From Saccoglossus kowalevskii (lineage: Eukaryota; Hemichordata; Enteropneusta; Harrimaniidae), in the NCBI RefSeq assembly GCF_000003605.2, contig NW_003140849.1:16018-37008 (forward strand): a stretch of DNA of 20,991 nucleotides, in the 5' to 3' direction. Within the stretch, counting starts at the first letter, position 1, and each line of letters starts with the position of its first letter. Below, piece after piece: positions 1 to 9,087 of the stretch. A program made the position numbers and the translations under genes. The notes under the pieces were generated by a model that saw only the letters and a list, made by a program, of their open reading frames with translations, was not told the origin of the DNA and did not search any database.

Positions 1-890
1 TAAAAGGGCGTTAATAACAAAAGTAATACAAAATAAAATTAAAACAAGTTTATAGCCAAAATAATTACAGCCCGTACTCATCAGATTTTAATCAGATTGT
101 GTCAATGGCAAATGTAAACAAAACACCAACGTTTGATAATCATAATCACTAAGACGAAAATACATGCATACAACTGTCATACATTAAACAAATCACTCAT
201 TTTTACAGGAAACAATAACGATACAACTCTATGTGGTAGTCTGACTCTGTAATGGTGATCATAAATACAGGTATTTGAAGATTTACAGAAAAAAAACACC
301 ATAATATAATAATTAAAATTCGTGTGTGTACTTCTCTGATCATGTGAATGTACCTTAAATATGTACTTGAACAAGAACAATTCAGAAGCGGTAAATATAT
401 TATATTTGTAAAGTAAAATGTTTGCGGCATGAAACTGTAATAGATGACATGGAACAACCCAAACGTCGACGTTTATACATTACATGATATATAGTGATTT
501 GATATTTGTATATATGACTATATGACTATATTTTGAAGTGTAATTTGATTGAGTCTTCGATCGATGTTTGTGTAAAATTAGTGTTTATGTCTCGTTACAA
601 TTACATGTGTCTATTATATTACAGTCACATCATACTAAACACCTCAATAAACAAGACAATCCTAGTAATACATGTAAATATAATGGTTGGACGCATTATG
701 AGTAAAACAAAATTAACAGTGATCTCGATTTGTAAGAATTGTTGAAAACATTCTAGTTGACGATTGAAGAGAGAAATGTATTTATGACTACCTGTGGAAG
801 AAAACTACGCCCAACGTCAAATTAAAAGAAGAAGTCACGTAGGGAGGTTGAGAGAAGTTAATGGAATCAGATGTCGACAAAATTTAACAT
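1..890. other. Intergenic, no gene seen
   Basis: AT-rich sequence with only short open frames of biased composition and no recognisable domain. It lies downstream of SMP1 (minus strand) and probably holds that gene's 3' flank. I see no repeat array, RNA gene or mobile element in it. Confidence 0.6.
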
Positions 891-896
891 TTTATT
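891..896 (-). terminator. Candidate polyadenylation signal of SMP1
   Basis: AATAAA on the minus strand (TTTATT on plus), about 75 nt past the SMP1 stop codon. A weaker ATTAAA lies nearer the stop. The position suits a short 3' UTR; no cleavage site can be proved from sequence. Confidence 0.5.
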
Positions 897-971
897 TCGT
901 TGGTGGCGTCAACATTCATTTAATACATTTTTTTACATTGAATTTGAGTCATTTTCTGATGTAGTAAACAA

Positions 972-1250
972 CTAAGGTGTTTCTTCGTATCCTGTCTTCT
1001 CAGTGAACAATCTTTTCTTTTTTTTCATGTTCTCCGCAATGCATCTTGGTAGTTTTACGGCCAACTCAAGGTAATCTACGCACACATCACAACATCGGCT
1101 GCACGCAGCGAACGGTAGGCATAGCAACCAAATGTAGATGACAGCACACGACAGCGGATATGCGATTAATACCAGGAATAGGAACCAGAATATAAACCAC
1201 AGAATATCACATAAACATTCACAGCAAGATATGCAGCATTCTCTAGACAT
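972..1250 (-). CDS. SMP1: small Cys-rich hydrophobic membrane protein, paralogue 1 (92 aa)
   Basis: Unrecognised family; function unknown. Residues 5-14 carry a cysteine cluster (C5, C6, C9, C10, C12, C14) ending in C-D at 14-15. W18 and W22 follow, then a hydrophobic stretch of about 30 residues broken by Y31-P32 and P46, then C50 and C53-C54. After that come an E-L-A-V-K-L-P helix-like segment at 62-68 and a basic cluster KKKKRL at 76-81. The long uncharged stretch implies a membrane hairpin or two short spans with both ends cytosolic (inference). The start at 1250 is chosen because the other four paralogues begin at the equivalent point and an acceptor (AG 1275-1276) lies 24 nt upstream. 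The frame is open further upstream to an in-frame ATG at 1343, which begins a decayed copy of the same N-terminus, so a longer form (+31 residues) is possible. Confidence 0.87.
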   Translation of the reverse strand: MSRECCISCCECLCDILWFIFWFLFLVLIAYPLSCAVIYIWLLCLPFAACSRCCDVCVDYLELAVKLPRCIAENMKKKKRLFTEKTGYEETP

Positions 1251-1274
1251 ACTTCGTCGATATTCTTGTCGTTT

Positions 1275-1364
1275 CTGGCAAAATAAAAATAATAAAATAT
1301 AATAGAGGCATTCACAACACAAACGAATACAATCCTTTGACATGAGCTCAGGTTTTATCGCCCT
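1275..1364 (-). pseudogene. Decayed tandem copy of the SMP1 start region, with its own acceptor
   Basis: An ATG at 1343 opens 23 codons that align without a gap to the first 23 codons of SMP1, with 12 identical residues plus K/R, D/E and L/I swaps. Shared landmarks are M-S, C5, the C-C-E-C-L block at 9-13, I-L at 16-17, F19 and F21. The diagnostic residues C14, D15, W18 and W22 are lost (to Y, Y, L, C). A pyrimidine-rich acceptor, ACATTTTAG, ends at AG 1363-1364, just before this ATG, as in every paralogue. At its 3' end the copy runs into TTTTGCCAG, which is the acceptor of the intact SMP1 start. It may be dead, or it may be the N-terminus of an alternative longer isoform. Confidence 0.65.
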
Positions 1365-2085
1365 AAAATGTAAAAAATATAAAAACAAGGTATAAATTAA
1401 ATTAATAATTATTAATTATTGTTATTATTTTTGTTTATAAATAAGTATCAATTCCTTTGTGTGTAAGACGCCATCTCGAGGTGATTGCAGTACACCTATT
1501 GCGCCCTCTCTCGATTTCTTGTGAATGTTACTTTCTTCGAAGATATACAATGAGTGGTTTTCTGAAATTTTCCAAATTAACACGTTAATGAATGAAATAG
1601 AACTTTCTAAATAGACAATTTGTTCTCTTAAAACAAAATAAATTCAATTCATAATCGTACCATATAACCAGATTTTAATAAATGACATTCTTGCAATATG
1701 CGGCATCTGCTTCAAGTTACACATGAATGAGCCACCCAAATATTAGGTAAAACCATTTCACGAGATACACAAGTTTCTTTTGAGTCAGTATTGTGAAATA
1801 TATCCAGTATTAAAGATCGACAGTTATATTAAACTTGATAGCATAATTTGTCAAAACATAGTGAGTCTCTGGGCGTGGTCAGTCCGAATTGTCACGGTCT
1901 ATCCAGTTTACCGTGTGCCAAACGAAGCGGTTATCACAGTACACGTTAATACAGAATATTGTATGCTAAACAAATTTACGTAATGAAGTCTATGTGGCTA
2001 TGTTTTGAAATTATGTTTATGTAAACTTGAGAATAACGTAATGAAACACGGAAACCAATACTGACTTCATAACTTTATAACTTAC
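1277..2085 (-). other. Candidate 5'-UTR intron of SMP1
   Basis: Donor candidate ATAG|GTAAGT on the minus strand, with the exon ending at 2086 and GT at 2084-2085. Acceptors are at 1275-1276 or 1363-1364. Intron length would be about 720-810 nt, similar to the other family members. The donor matches consensus well, but the exon assignment is inference. Plus 1468-1514 also holds two GCC(A/C)TCT-type motifs (see findings). Confidence 0.4.
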
Positions 2086-2086
2086 C

Positions 2087-3001
2087 TATATAATATTATC
2101 AGAGTTATCAGCAAATATCACTTCCCAGAACTTCCTATTTGTTTACAAGTTAAATTCCGCTCTCCCAGTTACGATGCATCGAACATAGTAATGTATACCC
2201 TGCAGCGTGCGTCAAAAAAACTGCGTAGTTTGTTTTTCGATATCCAAAATAATAGCGTGTAAAACAGACTAAATTATTCTATTTCTGTAAATACATGATA
2301 TACGATGACAGTGTGAATAACGGGGTGAATATTACACATGCGGGTGGAGAGATTCTGGTAAGAATTTAAATATCCGGTATACACCAGTTAGTTCCACCCA
2401 TCACTATTCGTGCCTGTAAAAAAATACATATATGTATTTTTATTTGCTTAGTAAACAGAATGCACACTTCAGATATTTGTTTTCAAGTATTTTTATACCA
2501 AGCGGCATTTTTAGCCTTAGTGCTGTCTTGACGGATTCATTGCACGTGCAAAGCTATTAAATTATATGTGTATTGCATGTTGCCTTAGAAACGTGTTTGG
2601 TTCGGTACTACTTGACCGGATCGTGCGGTCATCTCACTACCAAACGACATTCGAATACGCTATTTCGACGTCACCAAGCTCAGCCAAGGATTTATGGGTC
2701 TTAGACTTCAAACAACATTCCGAAATGACTAAAGTTACTAAAACTGGACTGGGTTTTTGCTATCCCCAAATAAGTATGTGAGACACTCACTAAGAGAACG
2801 AATTGGTATATATTGTAGTGTTCAACCCAAGGTAGGATTGGACCCATGGGAAAACGCGCTATAGGGATCGATCTCTCTAAATTATCTGCATACATTGCCG
2901 CATACATATTATTGCATATAGTTGCACCAAACACATACAACACTGCTTCTCACAAGTATCTTCTAATTAAATGACATCACTCTTACAAATAGAGAAACGG
3001 T
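2087..3001. other. Intergenic, no gene seen
   Basis: Between the putative first exon of SMP1 and the 3' flank of SMP2. Open frames here are short and lack any recognisable domain or repeat. Promoter elements of SMP1 should lie just above 2086, but I see no convincing TATA box. Confidence 0.5.
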
Positions 3002-3007
3002 TTTATT
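3002..3007 (-). terminator. Candidate polyadenylation signal of SMP2
   Basis: AATAAA on the minus strand, about 240 nt past the SMP2 stop codon. It is the first canonical hexamer seen in that direction. Confidence 0.4.
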
Positions 3008-3247
3008 GATCGCAATATTTAGAGAACATGACACAAACAATACTAGTCGAAGGCATGCATTGTATCATATATTTTAACGCCCTATGTTTGTCCCCAGAAG
3101 CACAGGTTCACTTTAAGAAATATTTTAGTACATGGAGTTGTCAACTTTATCCCCAAGATGGCGACAAATTATTAGTTCTTTACGAGCTAATCTCGGTTAT
3201 GTCGTTGTTTCTGACATAACGTCACATTCGTGGTTTTGTTGACATGT

Positions 3248-3574
3248 TTACTGGGTGGTGGTAGGTGACGTCACAGCTGGAGACTCTTCATCAACTTCGT
3301 CCTCTGTCTCTGGAGTTTTTTCTCCACAAAGTCGCTTCCTCTTCTGTATATACTCGCCGAGCTTCTTTGGTAATTTGACAATTTTCTCCAGGTATTCTAG
3401 AGTAACATGGCAACACTCACAACAAATCACCAGAGGCATGCATAGCAACCAAATCAAGCCCAAAACAACAGCGATTGGGTAAACCACGAAGATGAGAAGA
3501 AGATACCAGAATATTACCCAGAATGCATCACATAAGCAGTTGCAACAATTTCTACAGCAATCATCGTCAGACAT
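3248..3574 (-). CDS. SMP2: small Cys-rich hydrophobic membrane protein, paralogue 2 (108 aa)
   Basis: Same unrecognised family as SMP1. The N-terminal cysteine cluster is C6, C7, C10, C11, C13 and C15, ending in C15-D16. Then come W19 and W23, a hydrophobic core with Y32-P33 and P47, and C51, C52, C54, C55. The E-K-I-V-K-L-P segment is at 63-69 and the basic KRKRL at 78-82. The copy is unusual in its 26-residue C-terminal tail, which is rich in Glu, Asp, Thr, Ser and Pro and absent from the paralogues. That tail could be a cytosolic interaction or phosphorylation segment (inference). The start fits the family and sits just after a possible acceptor: either TTTATAG (AG 3588-3589) or the next CAG, 5 nt before the ATG. 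Open frames on the opposite strand here are shadows. Confidence 0.88.
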   Translation of the reverse strand: MSDDDCCRNCCNCLCDAFWVIFWYLLLIFVVYPIAVVLGLIWLLCMPLVICCECCHVTLEYLEKIVKLPKKLGEYIQKRKRLCGEKTPETEDEVDEESPAVTSPTTTQ

Positions 3575-3587
3575 AGTTTCTGTTTAC

Positions 3588-4272
3588 CTATAAAGTAATT
3601 TAGTGTTATGATCAGTATTCACATTGTTGAAGCATTCCGTGGTTCTAATGAATAATGTGTTCTATGTGTTACACCATGTGTTTATAGTGTTACACCATGT
3701 GTTTATAGTGTTACGCCATGTGTTTATAGTGTTACACCATGTGTTTATAGTGTTACACCATGTGTTTATAGTGTTACGCCATGTGTTTGTAGTGTTACGC
3801 CATGTGTTTATAGTGTTGCATGGTGTGTTTATAGTGTTACACCATGTGTTTACGTTAACAAATCTATTTATAGCGTTAATCCAAGTATCTATAAACAACG
3901 TAACTCTATACATACATATAATAATATTACATATAGCGTTTGTAAAGTGTTACGTTCTGTAATACGACATTGCGTTGTGTGTATGTGAGCGGAGAGCGTT
4001 GGGTGATGCGATATGGCATTCATGTCTCCCTTAACACTACAATCATTTGTAATCTGCGATAGAAATGAAAATAAAACAATAACGATATATTTGAATCGCT
4101 GTAGACAACGTTCTTTCAATTATATTTCACAATATCTGAGAGCACAGCCTTTTCATATGTCCATAAGCAACTCGATTTGGTGCCATATAGATATCTAAGA
4201 TCTTAAAATACACATCAATGTTTTAGCTCACGATTTTATACTATAGTTTGCAAAACAATGCCACAATCTTAC
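3588..4272 (-). other. Candidate 5'-UTR intron of SMP2
   Basis: Donor candidate CAAG|GTAAGA on the minus strand, with the exon ending at 4273 and GT at 4271-4272; the acceptor is at 3588-3589. Length would be about 685 nt. Two TTTATA-type boxes (around 4303-4309 and 4348-4355) lie upstream on the same strand and could be the promoter of a very short first exon. The 21-bp minisatellite lies inside this intron. Donor and acceptor are seen; pairing them is inference. Confidence 0.4.
3667..3852. repeat. 21-bp minisatellite, about 9 copies
   Basis: Unit TGTTACACCATGTGTTTATA plus G, repeated nearly perfectly. Variants carry ACGCC in place of ACACC (copies 3, 6, 7), TGTAG in place of TATAG (copy 6) and GCATGG (copy 8). 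Because the unit is a multiple of three, both strands stay open and give fake repeat proteins (V-L-H-H-V-F-I one way, N-T-I-N-T-W-C the other). Degenerate half-units continue to about 3900. It lies in the predicted first intron of SMP2. Confidence 0.95.
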
Positions 4273-4449
4273 CTTGCGATAACAAAACTTGTCGTCCTAC
4301 TGTTTATAAACAAATTTTTCGCGTCTATCGACACACCTGTACCAGTCTATAAACAACAATACCTTTCGTTTCTTAATACATTACACGTCATGTATACCAG
4401 CGCCTTGCGTGTCATCGTCGTGTCTATTTCAATATTTAGGACAGCATAA

Positions 4450-4917
4450 TTTATTACTCTGACGTTTCTGCATATGGTTGAATATTTCCAATTCAAATAC
4501 GACATTAGGAGTTTATTGTACTCATAGCAAATAAAGAAATATACCCAGTGTATATATGTAAGTGTCTTGATGTATTAATGTATGCGGGCATACAGTATAT
4601 TTGGGTTTGCACATAAGGTGTTTTACAAACTTGCAGCTTACTTAGCTCCCCATTACTCGTTTGAATGTGACTTAAATATGTGTCCATGCGTTTCTATGAC
4701 AACGACTGGTCATCAAACTATATACTAACGAAAAACTCAAAATCAACCATCAGTGTACCATCTTGAACATAATGGGATAATTCATTGGTTGCTAGATGCG
4801 TGCTAACCTTTCGACCGGTCATTGAAATTGGTGAATAAGAAGATCAGTGAATGTCCATATATACATTCTGCATCACGTGACATGCGAACAGTTTGAGTTT
4901 GGTAAGGGATTCTTAAT
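4450..4917. other. Intergenic, no gene seen
   Basis: AT-rich spacer between the SMP2 upstream region and the 44-bp array. The only motif of note is a CACGTG E-box at 4874-4879 inside TCACGTGAC. Confidence 0.5.
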
Positions 4918-5418
4918 GGGTTTGGTTAATTCACTCAGTGTAGATAGTACCACACGTACATGGGTTTGGTTAATTCGCTCAGTGTAGATAGTACCACACG
5001 TACATGGGTTTGGTTAATTCACTCAGTCTAGATAGTACCACACGTACATGGGTTTGGTTAATTCACTCAGTGTAGATAGTACCACACGTACATGGGTTTG
5101 GTTAATTCACTCAGTCTAGATAGTACCACACGTACATGGGTTTGGTTAATTCACTCAGTGTAGATAGTACCACACGTACATGGGTTTGGTTAATTCGCTC
5201 AGTGTAGATAGTACCACACGTACATGTGTTTGGTTAATTCACTCAGTGTAGATAGTACCACACGTACATGGGTTTGGTTAATTCACTCAGTGTAGATAGT
5301 ACCACACGTACATGGGTTTGGTTAATTCACTCAGTGTAGATAGTACCACACGTACATGGGTTTGGTTAATTCGCTCAGTGTAGATAGTACCACACGTACA
5401 TGGGTTTGGTTAATTCAC
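4918..5418. repeat. 44-bp minisatellite, 11 full copies plus a partial
   Basis: Unit starts GGGTTTGGTTAATTC, has a variable middle, and ends with TAGATAGTACCACACGTACAT. Copies differ at three sites: CACTC or CGCTC, CAGTG or CAGTC, and GGGTTT or GTGTTT. Type order is A B C A C A B A' A A B, so the C-A pair is itself duplicated, which suggests recent expansion in blocks. The array stops abruptly in copy 12 after 17 bases. No open frame runs through it in a way that suggests coding. Confidence 0.97.
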
Positions 5419-5487
5419 ATATCAGTAGCATAAAAATACTTTTGCGGTTTCAAAGAGACTTACATTTTGATTAAAACCTTAGTCGTC

Positions 5488-5601
5488 AAAAAAAAAAAAA
5501 AAAAAAAAACTAGTTGAAGAACATCATTCAACACCGTTCAACCCACGCAGGACCAAAACGTTAACATTATTTAATTTTCCTGGCCTGGTGGGGGGGGGGG
5601 G
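5488..5601. repeat. Homopolymer tracts: A22 and G12
   Basis: A run of 22 A (5488-5509) and, 80 nt on, a run of 12 G (5590-5601). The A-run could be the tail of a retroposed transcript, but I see no recognisable element body or target duplication before it. Both tracts are likely length-variable and error-prone in assembly. Confidence 0.9.
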
Positions 5602-6001
5602 TGTATCATTCGACCTTTACCGTGTACCTAATCTATCGCTTAATACAACTACCGACCACCCCTTCTCGTATCTTACCATCAGGGCACCGCGAGAAACTCA
5701 TTCCTAGCCAGTACATATCAAACTGTTCATATTCTACTACTTAGAAGCTTGCCACACCTCAAGTACTTAGTGTATGTACAGAACCCAACACCTAAAACAA
5801 CAAACAGATGAGCACACGAACACTTTTTTATACATTTATTTACTGTCTCAAATTTCAACGATATCTGACAATACTGTCAACTTCTGTCAATCACTTGAAT
5901 AGATATGCAGATGCATTTTTTCAGACATAATATTAACGTAAACATGTGACTATGGACCTCGGAAGATAAATGAGCAGCACTAATTAGAAGCCGGTAGGCT
6001 G
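5602..6001. other. Intergenic, no gene seen
   Basis: No open frame of note, no repeat and no splice-linked exon recognised between the G-tract and the TIR-bounded element. Confidence 0.5.
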
Positions 6002-6862
6002 GTTGGCGATCCGCTCCGCTCAAAACAAGCAACATGTTTTTGACTGTTTCCATTGTGTGTCATAAACGTGAAGCTAAATTCGATTTATAACTAAATGAGC
6101 CCTATACGACGTTCGCAAACACCATTCAGTCTTTAGAAGTCCCTTAGTTTATTACTAGGACGTATTCTGCTGTTACATTTATTATTTCCAACCGTTTTGC
6201 GATAGATTTGCACAGTTCATTCAAAGTTCAAAGTTGCGTTGGGATTACGTTGATACAGTGTAACAATGTCGGCGTCTGTGATCTCTTACCAGTGCGCAAC
6301 GTAGCCAAAATAAAAAGCATGATCATTTGAACACTGGTATTACAAAACTGGTAGGAGGTAATACATTTGAAGCGAAAGTATTCAAAAATCAGTTTTTGGA
6401 TGTTGCAATGGCAGTGGTGGGCCATGATTTTTTTTCCAATTAGTGACGGTACGACCTACATGTGAAGTTAAAAGCCATTGCTGGTGAAAAGTTAAGTCAA
6501 CGTTGGGGTCAAATTTCTCGGTAATGAAAAAAGATATCAAAAATTCAAATAATAACTGTGTGCCCACTCAAGCTGGGTAGAATGAGCTATGTCTGAAGTG
6601 TTTTATCGTAAATTTGTAGGAGGAGATACATTTGGCGCGAAGCTATCCAAAAATCAGTTTTTTGTGGCTGTTTTGGCTATGGAAACGGTGGGCCAACATT
6701 TTTTTTCAGATTTTTCCTAATAACTAGGGTAAAGGTGCCAAGTTTGAGAGAAATCGGCCAAGCCAAAAAAATCATAGAAGAAATAATACGTGAACACACT
6801 GGAAATCACACACAACGCCAAAAGTGATTATAGGGGCAATCCTAGCGGAGCGGATCACCAAC
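6002..6862. mobile_element. Non-autonomous TIR element, 861 bp (MITE-like)
   Basis: Bounded by 19-bp inverted repeats, GTTGGYGATCCGCTCCGCT, at 6002-6020 and, reversed, at 6844-6862, with one mismatch (C/T). No transposase reading frame lies between them. The inside holds two diverged direct repeats. I could not find a clear target site duplication, so the true ends may differ slightly and the superfamily is unassigned. Chance inverted 19-mers with GC-rich ends at this spacing are unlikely in such AT-rich DNA. Confidence 0.65.
6351..6708. repeat. Pair of diverged ~90-bp direct repeats inside the TIR element
   Basis: Copies at about 6351-6440 and 6616-6708. Shared landmarks in order are GTAGGAGG, ATACATTTG, GCGAA, TCAAAAATCAGTTTTT or CCAAAAATCAGTTTTT, GGTGGGCCA and a T-run. 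Small indels separate the copies, so the internal duplication is old. Confidence 0.8.
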
Positions 6863-7414
6863 AACGTGTAGCGTAAAACATGAATACGCCTTGCAACATT
6901 AATTATTAGATTGCTTTATTGTGCGAACTGCCATGATAATAGCAGACAAATATATACAACAATACTCATGGAGAACAGTAAAATCACATTTTGTTACATA
7001 GGTTGGTGGATTGTCCATATCTAATACAAGAAAAGTAAGTTACATGTACAGTGTAAACTGTTTTATTCAAATATTACTTGTTAATGAATACTTCTACTCG
7101 TGCAATTTTTCTATATTTTGGACATATTGGAGTCAAAAGAAATGGCAATATAATTTGTCCATGGAGTGGCACCTTCAGAAATTAGTGATATACATGAAAT
7201 ATTGGGAAGATATGAGGTTCAATAATGTATGTATATGTAAGACATCTGATGGGTGATGGGTAATTACTGCTGTTAGTCGGCGTTACCATGGTAATATTCT
7301 TGAATGTAGTCCTCAATGTAACTCAATATAAATTGCAAAGTCGTTACAACCAATGCCTTAATTTGTAAGCGTTCTGTGTTTGCCAATATAATGTTACTTG
7401 TTACCATTGATGTT
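6863..7414. other. Intergenic / 3' flank of SMP3
   Basis: No gene recognised. The first minus-strand AATAAA seen past SMP3 is at 7062-7067, about 350 nt from the stop, and may end its transcript. Confidence 0.4.
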
Positions 7415-7687
7415 TCACTTATCAGCGTCTTCGTACCCACTCACCAATCGTTTTCTGTGTTTCATATTATCAGCACATGTATACGGCAGTTTTACGGCAG
7501 CTTCCAAGCAGTCAACGAATGGTTTACAGCAATCACACCATGCAGAACACGGTAAAAATATCAGCCATATATACACGACGACCACAGCCACTGGGTAGGC
7601 GATAGTAATTAATAGCCAGAACCAGAATAAAACCCAACATATATCACACAGACAGTTACAAATGCTTTCACAACACTTCTGAGACAT
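7415..7687 (-). CDS. SMP3: small Cys-rich hydrophobic membrane protein, paralogue 3 (90 aa)
   Basis: Same unrecognised family. It has the full N-terminal cysteine cluster (C5, C6, C10, C12, C14) ending C14-D15, then W18 and W22, Y31-P32, P46, C51 and C53-C54. E-A-A-V-K-L-P is at 62-68 and the basic RKRL at 78-81. W50 replaces the cysteine found four residues after the second proline in the other four, but a cysteine appears one place later. An extra W24 lies in the hydrophobic core. The start follows a strong acceptor (TTTAATATTTTCAG, AG 7697-7698) by 9 nt. It is the minus-strand half of a divergent pair with SMP4. The C-terminal tail is short and acidic. Confidence 0.9.
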   Translation of the reverse strand: MSQKCCESICNCLCDICWVLFWFWLLITIAYPVAVVVVYIWLIFLPCSAWCDCCKPFVDCLEAAVKLPYTCADNMKHRKRLVSGYEDADK

Positions 7688-7698
7688 CGCTGTTCTCT

Positions 7699-8891
7699 GA
7701 AAATATTAAAGTGAGACATATGTTGGATTTGCTGAACTTAGTACAAACAAAGTTTGAATTGAAATTATTATATGTACATGGCATGGTTGATATGGTTAAT
7801 GTTTTATTAAAAACAAACGTGATTTAGCAGACTTACTCCATCATCAAATTAGATAACAACGCCGAAATAGTCAAATAGTATACGGACGGTCACTATGGCT
7901 TTGAAAACCAACTAAGATGAAAATCGAACCACAACAAACCATAATTTCTAAATCCAACTTAAACCATTCAAGAACGACTCGAGTGCCAGTAAGATTGTTA
8001 TAACATGGCGTCTACTTAGCTGACATTTTAATAATTAGTTAAGTTCATTATTGGTCATTTATTAAAATTTAAATTCTTAAATTAAATTAACATAATATTT
8101 TTAACATATTCTGGCGTGATTCGGCGCCATTCAAATGCGGTTAAAACAAAAATGATACACCTCCTAAGGAAATCGCACTATATAAAAAGTTCCCCACACA
8201 ATTATTCCATATTTAAATGACAGCGAGCAGTGCATTACATGTTACGTACAATTCAACAGTTCACAGCGCGACGATCACGGCCTTTAAAATCAGACTCAGA
8301 GCATATTTATGAAATACAACAACAGTAATTGTTATAAATACAAGTGAAGAATGAATAAATAAAAACATTTATTTAAAAATTTATATTAAGATATGAAACA
8401 TTTCAACATTTTAGAATTGCAAAAAATACACAAAACGAAACATTGCGTTTGATGAATGTTATTGATGTATCAACATATAGAGTGCCAGTGGAAAATTGTC
8501 CACAGATAAAAAAATACCCCGAACATAAATTATTGAAACTCACCTAGTCTCTCATATATTTCTGCATTAAAAGTGTGCCGCACAGTGAACGTCAAGTAAG
8601 AATGTCAATTTCCCCTGTCCGCCGTGACTGGATAGCGAGGCACCCTGGTAATTGCGTGTAGGCGATGGAATCTATTTAGGGTATATGTTAAAATTATTTA
8701 CTTGCTCGTAAAAGTAGAATTTCAATAATTATTCACACTATACGGGCGTTACGTATATCATGGAACATTTTCTTAATTCCAGTCCAGATTATCACTCCTT
8801 TATTTCTAACATGGTCTTGTCATTTTATTTTCATTATTTTCCTTAACCACAAAATGATATAATATACTAAGACATTCACCGTATTACTCAC
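7699..8891 (-). other. Candidate 5'-UTR intron(s) of SMP3
   Basis: The acceptor AG is at 7697-7698. Three good minus-strand donors lie upstream: TTTG|GTGAGT (exon end 8892), CTAG|GTGAGT (exon end 8544) and GGA|GTAAGT (exon end 7837). The first and second match the consensus best. They could be alternative first exons or successive noncoding exons. No other coding sequence is seen in the interval. Confidence 0.4.
8179..8189 (+). promoter_or_regulatory. TATA box candidate
   Basis: TATATAAAAAG on the plus strand, a strong TATA match. No coding exon follows nearby; AATAAA-type hexamers appear about 160 nt downstream (near 8350). It could start a short noncoding transcript antisense to the SMP3 intron. 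The same 11-mer occurs at 12125. Confidence 0.3.
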
Positions 8892-9087
8892 CAAAGTTCT
8901 TCGTCCGCAATGATGTCTGCGCATGCGTGTCTAATTTCAGACGAGCCAACTCAAAACTAGCCGACGGTGTGTATGGCACATCTTGTTTTGTCGATGACAC
9001 ATAAATATCAATAATTATTGATAGTTTTGTTGACTATTTCGTTTCACAGTGTCTGAGATACAACGACGTTACGTTTACTCCGCAAAG
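8890..9087. promoter_or_regulatory. Candidate bidirectional promoter between SMP3 and SMP4
   Basis: A minus-strand donor (exon end 8892) and a plus-strand donor (AAAG|GTAAGC, exon end 9087) face away from each other less than 200 nt apart. Between them lie TGCGCATGCG (8918-8927), matching the NRF1 core, and a perfect 18-bp palindrome TATCAATAATTATTGATA (9006-9023) with two ATCAATAA-type sites. A TATA-like CATAAATA (8999-9006) sits at the right distance for a plus start near 9030. The motifs are seen; the promoter role is inference. Confidence 0.45.

Noticed and set aside
3255-3482. Plus-strand frame opposite SMP2 (and a similar one at 7398-7598 opposite SMP3)
   Set aside because: Antisense shadows of the real coding exons; the family signature is only on the minus strand.
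3624-3962. Open frames on both strands with V-L-H-H-V-F-I or N-T-I-N-T-W-C repeats
   Set aside because: They are translations of the 21-bp minisatellite; the unit length alone keeps the frames open.
5488-5509. A22 as the tail of a SINE or processed pseudogene
   Set aside because: No RNA polymerase III boxes, coding similarity or target duplication recognised upstream.
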